Shown here: positions 29,462-41,400 of the stretch, one piece after another
Numbering within the stretch: the first letter of the stretch is position 1
How the letters are laid out: every line of letters begins with the position of its first letter
Program-made: the position numbers and the translations under genes
The notes under the pieces: model-generated
What the model saw: only the letters and a program-made list of their open reading frames with translations
Database searches by the model: none
What the model was told of the DNA's origin: nothing
Assembly (NCBI GenBank): GCA_020796225.1
Contig: CM036767.1
Coordinates: 13,234,927 to 13,298,926 of the forward strand
Reading direction: 5' to 3'
DNA length: 64,000 bases
Source: Arion vulgaris
Taxonomy: Eukaryota > Mollusca > Gastropoda > Stylommatophora > Arionidae

Positions 29462-32400
29462 GTTATTATTTTTTAATATTTTTTAGAATCAAATTGTTGC
29501 ATGTGCTTGATGTTTTATCATTACCCGCTTTTTTAATGTCTAGCTCGTGCTGTCTTGTATCTTACCCAATCAGTGACGAGATCTTCAGAGATCTGTAAGC
29601 AATCACAAGAAAGCTCAATTTTCTCATGACCTTCTGTTAAGGACAAGTGCGGAAGAGTTTTTTGTTTTCTCCCCATGCAAACATTACGTTTGGGGTTTCA
29701 AATGCAAACAAGTCACCATGAACACAAAAAGAGCAATGTTCAACACAATCTTTCTTCCCACATTATGTTACCAGTGCCAAACCTGGACGCTGACATCAAA
29801 TGATAGAAGAAAACTAGTCACACAGAGATGAAGTGTCTACGCAGAATGCTGGGGGTAACAAGAAGAGGCCGGTTGAGAAATGAAGACATCAGGAAAAAGT
29901 GGGTACAACATCAGTACTAGACTTCACAAGAAACAACAAATTAAATGGTTCGGCCACGTAAGCAGATTACCACAGACAGTGCACCTCAAAGAGCAATGTT
30001 ACTCCGATACAATGGATACAAAGCAAAAGGTCGGTCACGTAAAAGGTGAACCTCAGAGATAACAGAGGCGACGTAAGACACTATTTATGAAGCGCACACA
30101 AGGGTTCGTTCTAGAAATCTCTTCGTATTCTGACGCTGTCAGGATGGGGGAACAGAAAGAAGAATGTGTATCGTTCTGAAGCTTGTGAGTTCAAATCCCG
30201 AACGAGTCGCATGTGCAATGAGTCCGTGCTTTGTGCAACACTCTCGGCAGATGGCGTATCATCTCTGCCAACAGGGATGGAGACATATGGGGAAATCCGG
30301 TGAAATCAAGTCAAATCATTCGCCTTTTAAAAGAAAAAACCATTGCTAGTTACGACACTGCACATTTTGAAGAAAACTTCTTCAAACGCTCCATATCAAT
30401 CACTTGTTAACCACGATTTGTATGTGATCTGAGTCTAAGAGCGATTGTACAATGTGCCAGTTATGCGTCTAAATATTCAGTATATATATATGGAACTGCA
30501 GTAAAACTATTTGATTGGCAAAACACGTAATTACAAAGTACTGTAGTTTTACAAATTACAAAAACAATGACAAAATTAAAATTACAAAAACAATGACGTT
30601 GCTGTATTTTGTCATTGTTTTTGTAATTTGTAAAACTACAGTACTTTGTAATTACGTGTTTTGCCAGTTATGCGTCTACAAGTAGGCCAGCACATCCGAT
30701 TTCTGCGAAGTTTTTATTTACTAGGTAGCTTCCTAGGCCCTACCCCAGCCGTGTCTTACAACACGCCTTGTAGGTCACAGTGTTACTATTCATTGCTCCC
30801 CTTGTGAGCATCGGCAACACACGAGCGAGCAGGTGTACAACAGAAATGATATTCATGAAACTGGACCCCATACGGGTGCTATATGTACCTGAGAACTTCG
30901 TATCTACACACGTGTACAACACATATACACACATCTGTAAGTCATATATATACACACATGTATAACATACATCTACACATTTGTGAACATATATCTACAC
31001 ATTTTGATGAACATATTACACACAAGTATAGAACATATATCTGCACATATTTGTATAGAACATATATACTTGTAAAACTATAACAACAAAATAGAATATA
31101 TATCTACACATATTTGTATAGAACATATATACTACACATATTATATATAGAACATATATACACACACATATGTAAAATATATATCATACACACATATATA
31201 GATATATACTACACACATATGTAGAATATATATCTAACACACATATAGAGCATATATCTACACACACATGTAGAATATATACACACACATGTAGAATATA
31301 TATCTACACACACATGTAGAGCATATATCTACACACCCACACATGTTGAACATACATCTTTAAATATTTACAAGATACACACACATATATAACATTTATG
31401 TACACGCATATAGAACATATATCTACACACACATGTACAACATATGTCAACAACAACAAACTCTGGTACGTGTCTTCAAATTACACACTGTGTGCGTGTT
31501 GGTGCGAGTGTGTACATGTTGCTGGCATGCAATTCGATGTACAAACGTTATCAATGTCTGGTAACAGCCCCCTCACTCGGTCAAATGTCAGCATTTTCTA
31601 TTTTTAGATGACTGGTTGATTTCTCTGATCAGTGCAAAATGAAACTGGGGCTGATCAGATTTTGAATGTCTGATGAAATCATGAATGAGATTTTTTTTGG
31701 GAGACAACCAGATCGTTAGAGAGAGTGAGAGAGAGTGAGAGAGTGAGTGAGAGAGAGAGAGAGAGAGAGATTGGGGAGGGGAGCTTCACGAAACGTGCTC
31801 AGTTTGACAATCGCCTTCATTCGTGCCCCGAAATCCAGCATAGCAACGACCAGTGGCGGCTCGTCATTAAGGCCAGTGTGGCCGGACCCCACCAAAAATA
31901 AGGTGTAACGTGTATTTATTATTTTATACATTAAAATATATCCTAACCGAAACCATGATTTTTCCGAAAATTTATGTCTGGCCCCACCAACAAAAATGAT
32001 CACGAGCCGCCACTAGCAACAACGTACACAGAAGATAGAGCGATATGTCGTCAATAAGACTATTTGTTTACACAACTAAAGTAATAAACACTGAGGCTTG
32101 AAGGAGGGCCTCATAGATTGGTAATGAGTAAATTACTTGCATATTTTCTCACACTGAGGCTTGAAGGAGGGCCTCAGTAAACAGATAATTCACATTTTCC
32201 AACATTGAACTTATAGGCCCTCGAGTAGTTACCGGGGTCCAAATTTGGGTTGTAAAGAATATAACCACTGTTACCTGCCACGCATGTCGTAAGAGGCGAC
32301 TAATGGGGTTTGGCTAAAATCGGATGAACGTGTCCGTTAGGGAATGCTAACCCGAAACAAATCCTTGCAGAAAACGGATGCACCAGGCCGTAAGGCGCAT

Positions 32401-35400
32401 AACATGGTGCAACGACCCTCACAATGAGCAATGGGATAACGGATTCTACGGTCGCCAATCTGCCTCCGAGATTTAGCCACGCAGTAAGAATGTAAGGGCA
32501 GGGTCCCAGGACGCAGAGGCAGACCAAGAAGAAGATGGCTACAAGATATTAAAGAAACCATGAACATGACCATCGACGAAGTGGGTGAACTAGCAAGAGA
32601 CAGAGTGAATTTCAGATGTGCTGCAAAGAGAGCAACATCCTATAAAGGATACGCACCTTGATGATGATGAGTAAGAATGTCAGACCTACCATCACTAGGG
32701 TGGCCAAAACTTACTGCGGGAAAAGGTCGACACAAACGGGGAAGCAGAAATCATAGGAATTATATCCTACAGAACTTCCCCAGTATGCAGACTTGAGAAG
32801 AAAGAGATGGCCCACTTACACCAGCGTCCAAGACAAACTGTATGACGTGGCTGATAACCTGAGGAAGACGGCTAACTTTATTAGAGAATCCGAAATCCTA
32901 ATCTAGTGAGAACGCAGAAGAAGAGAAGAACTTATAGGAGGGTCTTAAACATCGGTAATGAGATAATTACTTTCATTTTCCACCACACTGGGTGTAGCAG
33001 AGGTGCCTCGGACATAGATAATGAAAAAATTACTTTCATTTTATCTCCACACTGGGGCTTTAAGGAGGGTCTCGTAGATAGGTAATGATTTAATGACTTT
33101 CACATTGTCCCCACACACTGGGGCTTTAAGGAAGATCTCAAGCGTGCACCATGAAATAATTACTGAAACAGATTCTTACTCTGAGGGCTTAGAGAGATGT
33201 CTTGGATGCGAAAAATGAAACAATTACCGTCATATTTCCTATTCTGTGATCATATTTCCTTTCCTGCTGTCGGCTTGCTAGATCAATCACAGACCTGGAC
33301 AATGACAACAAAGGGGGAAAAAAGAATTCAGACGACAGAGATGAAGTGTTTACGATGAATTCTAAATGTAACAAGAAGAGATAGGATCAGAAACAACGAA
33401 ATCAGAAGACAAATGGGAACCTTGCCGATGCTACAATATATTTAAGACAGTGGCGGCTCGTCATTAAGGGCCAGTGGGCCCTTTGGCCCACCAAAAATAA
33501 TGTGTAACGTGCATTTATTATTTAATAAACTAAAATATACCCTAACCAAAACCATGATTTTTCTGAAAATGTGTGTCTGGCCCCACCAACAAAAAGGATC
33601 ACGCGCCGCCACTGATTTAAGAAACAACAGGTTAAATGGTTTGGGCACGCATCAAGGTTACCACAAGACAGTCTCCCACAAAGAGTACTAGCACTGATAA
33701 AGAACGACAACAGTTCCAGAAGAAGACCACGTAAACGATGGATCGACGGAATATCCGAGGCACTAGCTTTCGCCTTGTACAAAAGCGCACGAGGCTGCTA
33801 GCTCCATGTGCCTCTTTTTCGATCTGACGCTGAGAAGCAAAACATGGATAGAGAATAGATAAATAGATCGAAAATAAAATTTCATCTGAACTATCTGTCT
33901 GTCGATAGATAGCATATTTTTGAACATCTGTCTGTCTGTCGATAGACAAAAGCAACGTAAAAATCTTTAATCTATTATTGGTTATTGGTTACTAAACTGA
34001 CGCCATTGCACTCCGGGCAGACCCATAGGTGCTCAGTCTCCCCAACAGATATCGAAGAGTATACATACTGATGGTTCCTGTGGCTCGCTGATTAAACACA
34101 CCTCTCACTCTGCTTCTCAGGCATCCAGTTCGACTTGAACAACGGGTAACTCCAAACTGCTTAAATCGCTGGATCGATTCAACATCGATTTTAGTGTCCT
34201 CATCCAACAGAGAGTCGCGAAGAGACCGAAGAATATCCCCTTATCCATCTTCAACTCCCCAACAATCGATGCTGTTGATGCAAGCCTGTCCGCTCTCTTA
34301 TTACCGTAAACACCCGCATGCCCAGGACAGTATATCCACGTAAGCCGCTGGGGATTAGAAACTTCTATAGACGACATCCACTCATACCGAAACCTGCCCT
34401 TCTGGATCTTGTGAAGCATCGACTGAGAGTCAGATACAACAGCTCCAGTAAATTATCGGCCATATATTGTTACCATTGTTTCTGGAACCCACAAGGAAAG
34501 TGGAAGAGTGAGAGGCCTAGAAATACACAGAGAAGAGATTGTGAGGCAAATATTAACAATACACAGAAGAGCTGGAGGGAGCTACAGGAGATGGTTAAAG
34601 ATAGGATGACTTGGCCTGAGCTGGTTGAGGGCCTATGCCCCATTCGGTGTTAAAAATGAGTGAGAGAGATATGTTTCCACATCAGGTAAACCAGTTATCC
34701 TAGGGGGTCTCTGTGGCTGAGTGGTTAAACCCTTTGCCTTGCGAGTCGAGGGTCTCTGTGGCTGAGTGGTTAAGCCCTTTGCCTTGCGAGTCGAAGGTCT
34801 CTGTGGCTGAGTGGTTAAACCCTTTGCCTTGCGAGTCGAAGATAGTGGGTTCGAATTCGGACCGCGACCTTCTGTTCACGAGTGCAATTTTTTCCAGAGA
34901 ACCCTAGGATTGCCGGAGCTAAGGAGTTCGTGCTTTGTGCAATACTCTCGGCAGGTGGCGTGCCATTTCTGCGGAGAGGGACTGAGCCAATGGGGTAAAA
35001 CCCGGTGCAATGAAGTCAATCCTTCGGCTTTTAAACCATTTTAAACCAGAGTTATCTAAAGTTCAAAAGTAGTCAGTCAGTTATTGTAGTTAAGGCGTGC
35101 TGTAAAATTGTAAAGCGGACAATCATTTAATGTAGTTAAGTAGTTGTAACAATCAAACAGATTGTGTGCCCAAGTGATGCTGGGGCCCGCAAGGGAAGCA
35201 AAGAATAGTACCACTGTGACCTACAAGGCATGGACGAGGAGGTAGGGGCCTTGGGAGACTATCTTAATAAATAAAAAGCGTCGCAGAAATCAGATGTGCT
35301 GGCCTACTTGTAGGGGCATAACTGGTACAAATACAGTTGTTCTTAGTATCCGATTACATATAGATCACACCGACAAGTAGCCAATATGGAGCGTTTGAAG

Positions 35401-38400
35401 AAGAAGAAGAAACATATGGTGTAGTCATGTTTTGATGTCATGTATTTGATGTAGTCATAGTATGTTGATTGATAGTCAAGTAGTTGATGTAGTCAAGTCA
35501 CTGAAGCATGATTTTGAAATCGAAAGTTATCAAGAACGATCATGTACTGACACGCTTAAGCCAAGTCAACCGTAAATGAGATCGAACCTCATACAGTTAG
35601 AAACGGTTACTTGTGAATATGAGAACTGTTTATCTTGTATTCAAAGCTCTGAGACTGTGTGCTTCAAATGAAAACTTTAAAAGTACGATCGAACGTAGAA
35701 ACACTGCGTCATTGTCAGCGAAACTGGCAGTATTGATTTCATGAAAGTTAAGTGTGTCCTGCAGTTCTGGAAGACACAGAGATGTGGTTTTACAGAAGAA
35801 TGATGAGAATCTCACGGACTGCTAAGAATGCTAATGTGGGGGTTGAATGAGGTCAAGACACAGAGAAAGTTTATTATCAATATAAGTAAGAGACAGTAAT
35901 TTTTCGGGCATGTGATGAGGAGGGAGGTTTAGAACACATTGTGACAACCGGTAAAATCGAGGGTAAACGAGACAGAGGAGGACAGAGAAAGAAAATGTGA
36001 TAGCCTGACTTCATGGCACAGATCAGCGTCAATATCTGAGATGATAGCAAAGGCTAGGAACAGAGATTTGTGGAGATTTATGATCGCTTACGCCAGATGG
36101 TATGGCACCTGATGATGATGAGAATGTCCTGCAAATAATGGTATTACGTTGCAAATGAACCGCAGAGGTCACTGAACTGACGTCACATCACTCAGGGCAG
36201 ACAAAAAAGTCTACATTATCAGTTATCAGTTATATTAGGACTATCATTATAGAACTCCGGACAAGTTCATAGGTGCTTCGATCTCCACCTTAACAAATCC
36301 AGCAGCGTAACACGCCAGTTCGATGTGGACCAAACATCACACTATGTGGCTTTGGGTTGAAGCCTTTTTTACCAGTAGCCACATTGAGGGGCGTTCTTAT
36401 TCTAAAACAAATGGCGTGTAAAAACAAATGGCGTGTAAAAACAAATGACGTGTAAAAACAAATGACTTGTAAAAACAAATGACTTGTAAAAACAAATGAC
36501 TTGTAAAAACAAATGACGTGTAAAAACAAATGACGTGTAAAAACAAATGACGTGTAAAAACAAACAGTTTGTAAAAAACAAATGACGTGTAAAAACAAAT
36601 GACGTGTAAAAACAAATGACGTGTAAAAACAAACAGTTTGTAAAAAACAAATGACGTGTAAAAACAAATGACGTGTAAAAACAAATGACGTGTAAAAACA
36701 AATGACTTGTAAAAACAAATGACTTGTAAAAACAAATGACGTGTAAAACAAATGACTTGTAAAAACAAATGACTTGTAAAAACAAATGACGTGTAAAACA
36801 ATACTGTAAAACAAATGACTGTAAAACAAATGACTTGTAAAACAAATGACGTAGTAAAAAAAAATGACTGTAAAAACAAATGACTTGTAAAAACAAATGA
36901 CGTGTAAAACAAATGACGTAAAACAAATGACTTGTAAAAACAAATGACGTGTAAAAACATACCTATTGCACTGACTCACTAAGAGTTAATCAATCTCTTT
37001 GCATATTTGGTATGTCGTTCTGTTCGTGCTGTGCTAGTATGGACACTCATCTACATTATACTCTCTAGATAAGAAAGAACATTGATTGTCCTATGTTAAG
37101 AACGTAAGGAGAAGGGAGAAGAGGAAGACCACGAATAAGATGGATTCGGGATGTAACTGATGGTTTCAGCATGACGGCTGCAGAAGCAGGATGCCTGGCC
37201 TGTGAGAGAGAAATTTTGAAGGACTGATAGAGTGGCAAAGTTCTGCACAGGACAAGTTATGTGATGGTGATGATTTTATGTTAAATGTGTGGTCACTCAT
37301 CGACCTATGATACGCATTTTTATCTCACTTGTTCCTTAGTGCTAGAGGAGCTCGGTTCTGGTTCCTGTCCGGGATGAGTAAAACACCCACAGACACTTCA
37401 GTTCTATAATGCTACGTCTGCATGGTATTGGACCGTAGGACAAGGGTTCTCTTCATCGCGATCACTGCCCAGACCGATGTACCAGATCTCCTCATAAATT
37501 CTATTCATGTGGAAATCTGATTCATGCAGCCTTAGCATTGGTGTGTTTTACGTCACATCTTCAGCACCATTTGGAGCTCTGTGGTTATCCTTTGGAGATG
37601 TATCCGGTTTCAGCCAGCGTTTACTCGGTTTGCTCTCCATTCTGTAGCCATCTAGTGTTTTTTAAGGTGTGGGGTAGCTAGCCCCACTCCCAACCTCCTT
37701 AGTCACCTCTTACAACATGCGTGGCAGGTAACAGTGGTTCGATTCTTTACACCCCAATTTGGGCCCGGTAACCACTGGGCGTGGACAAGGGGTCAAGTGT
37801 AGATGCATCATTAAAAAATAAGGTGACTTCCACGTCTTGGTTGTGCAGTTTAACTGACATGCGCCTATGTGGTCCGGCGGTCCGCAATGGAATCAAAGAA
37901 TAGTACCACTGCGACCTACAAGGCATGTCACGTAAGAGGCGACGTGCATGTCCAGATCTAGGAAGCTATCCTAGGGTAAAAAAAGCATTGCAGAAATCGA
38001 TGTCTGGCATCACATTAAGGCGATTAACTGGTCAAAGGTACAATCGCCTTAGACTCAGATTATACAACACAGAGTGGTTAACAAGTGGTCGATATGAAGC
38101 GTTTGAAGAATAAGAAGATTCAATTTTCTTAGTCCGTAGAGTATTATGAATATGTATATATTGTTTTTTATGGAAATACGTGGACTGTCGCCGAATACTA
38201 CCAGAATATAACAAGCATATGATGTACTATTTGGAAACATTTTTGGTGCAGTGTGTGCGCTGGATTATTTTTAAAAAAGTCTTAGCGCACTCTGCGGCAG
38301 TTAGTAGGTAATGTGTTAATTATGTGGGCAAAACCAAAAAACAAACCCCAAAACTGTCTTTACTGCCAGTAGTACCACTTTTAGGGCGGTGTAGGACAGG

Positions 38401-41400
38401 GGGGACATGTGAAACTTAATGGGCGAGTGGCTAGTACAGTCGCCACGAAACTGGTCAGGTTAGGACTTATTTATGCTCCCACAGAAAAAATCTCATAGAC
38501 CTTATCGTGAATTGAACCACAGCCAACTCTTACTGGGCCTGATAACTGACGGAGAAATCCCTGACCTAGTTTAAGTTGGGGGCTGGAATATATATATATA
38601 TATGTTTAATAGAACACTGCTAGCTTTTTTGCTATTTTACTCAATTCTGTGAGTCTATGGTTATTTATTGGTGAAAATATTCATAATATTGATATTCCTT
38701 ATTGTTAAACTTAACTTGTTGGATAATATAACTTCGATTTAGCATTTTGTGTTGGTTTTAAATGAAGTCTATATACACCAATACTGTGCCCGAGTTGTTA
38801 CCGGAGCCCAAATTTGGGGTGTAAAGAATAGAACCACTGTTACCTGCCACGCATGTCGTAAGAGGCGACTAAGGAGGTTTGGCCGAAATCGAATGCACAT
38901 GTCCTAAACGTCTAGAAGTCTATGCGTTTAGGGCCTACCAAACCAATGTGCAACGTAAATACGTTCTTGGCAAAGATCAGACATATCACAAAGAGTGATT
39001 AAAATTGGTCGTAAAGAACGAACCCAAAGAAAAAGACACCAATACTGGAATGTGAGGTCACGTGGTGTAGTTGTGGTCTGATTTCCCATAATTCTTACCA
39101 GAGTCCGTAGACCCATAAGTTTATAGTTGGCTCTGATTGAACCCGGGTTTATCGCATTAGAGCCGCGCTCTAATCCATTCGTCCAGACGTTACACTGTAT
39201 AGGAATTAACACATACTGAGTGACAATCACACGTTTCCAACACAAGAAACTGGCAGATTTTGTAAATAATTTAACAGCAGAGTTCTTTACCCTTTTAAAA
39301 TGTCAGCTTTCTGGGAAAACTATCAAAGGGAGGTAACTACTGAATAAATAATGTATCTGAGCCGATGTACGAGAGCAGTCAAATATTGACAGGTCATGAC
39401 CAGGACCGATAGCTTGGGGGAATTGTTGGTCTTTCTACGTCAGTCTGACAAACCGAGGCCTTCTATAAACATACGGCTGGCGGGCTCATGTAAAAATGCT
39501 AGGAAATAATACTACAACTCTTCAGTGATCCACGCATTCTAGTGATGTTGTATATAGAATCATTCATTTAAAAAACAATACAACATGTTAAATCAAGTTT
39601 ATATTATGTTACAAATTAAGTTTAAAGCTAAGAAATATCAGTATTATGTTACAAATTAAGTTTAAAGCTAAGAAATATCAGTATTATTAACATTTTTCAC
39701 CAATAAATAGCCATGGAATCGTAGAATTGAGTAAAATTGCAACAACAAAAAAAAAGCTTACAGTGTTCTATCATATATAGTTCATAGTTCATAAGTACGG
39801 TTCCAACTTCACTGCAACGGGTCACCCCATAATTGCTACGTTCCTGTGCCAATGAAAATCACACGAAATGCTAACAACTGTGAAATGTTTCCGGTGTGAA
39901 CTAATTCCAGAATGAAACAGCCGAGTACCGCCACAAAAAGCAACCTGCTCCGCATAAAATGCATATGGCCGTCGCTAATGTAGCAACACAAAACTGTTCA
40001 TCACTTGAATTGCAATTCTTGTCGAAGGGAACATCAATCACGACAAAATCCAGCTTTCTGCACCCGCAACATAACTGCATACGGCAGATTGAGCTTGTTC
40101 GTCATAACCGCTGTCCGCCATTTTCTGAATACACACTAACACACAACAAACGCACGGTTGACACAGCAAAAAGCATTCCATGTAACATTCATAGCTCACA
40201 GCGTTGCTCAAGCACTAACTCAGTAGCTCGGCAAACGAAACCGGAAAATACCCACCAAACATGGCGAAAATGCGCTAGCAAAGTCGTGTCCAGAATCAAA
40301 CAGTCCTGACTGAATGGCCTTCCCATTCTATCATATATACAGTGTAACATATACAAAAATCAGCACCCATCTAACAGAAATTCCTGTTTTGTCGACTAAG
40401 CTATTCGGCCTTATATTACCGGGGGCTGCGTGAAAAAACAGTGAACAGCGCGAGGGTTATCAGAAGGGGGCGTTCCAGAATAAAGGTATCAGCAGAGTCT
40501 ATTAGCTTCATACGTTTTGATGAACATATCTGACAAGAATGCCCTAGTATCACCTACCACAGATATCCACACAGAAAAAGTATAATGGGTACAAAGCAAG
40601 AGGAAAACCACGCAAAAGATGGAGCGACGGCATCAAGAACAGCCTTACAAAAATGAATATCAGCTTTACAAAGTGCCTTAAAACAAGCACACACCAGATC
40701 ACTACGCCCCCTTTTATAAAAAAGTAAATGGTAGAAGAGAAGAAGAAGAAGAAGAAATGTGATGTATGTGCGCCCCTCCGCCAAATATATAATCTGATTG
40801 CAATTAAGCAATTCATTGTTTTGTGTACTTTGTAAAATTTGAATACTTTGTTTTATCTGTTTCGTTTTGAACTGAATCTGTTGACCTGAATCTTATTGTT
40901 TATACCATCATGTGTATGAACTAACTAAATAAGTTGTCAGTGATGTTCTATGGCTCGAAAACATGGAAGACAACAAAAGAAACCTCCCGAAAACTACAGA
41001 CCTTCATAAATGGATGTTTACGTAGAATAGAGGGACTGAGATTGTATGATAAGATTATAAACGAGGAACTCAAAGAAAGAACAAAACAGATATCAGTAGA
41101 GAAAGAGCTCAGGAAGAGACGCTGGCGATGGATAAGACATACATTGAGAAGACCGACCGTAAGCATTGCAAGACAGGCACTGTTTTGGAACCCGCAGGGA
41201 AAGAGGAGTGGGGGAGGCCTATATAGACATGAAGAAGAGAGCTGGAAGCTGATATTAAAATGATAGGTAAAACATGGAAAGAATTGGAAGGGATGGCAAG
41301 AGAAAGGAAGAGCTGGACGAAGTTTGTTGAAGACCTGTGCTCCGTTGGGAGTTGAAAGGTAAGAAGAACAGAATCTTTTGGCTTAAATGCTCTTGTGCAG

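Noticed and set aside
36290..36979. Reverse-strand frames of 174-229 codons rich in Phe, Ile and Cys that could suggest a membrane protein
   Set aside because: They come from an 18-bp array that is open in all three reverse phases. The residues simply translate TTTACACGTCATTTG-type units.
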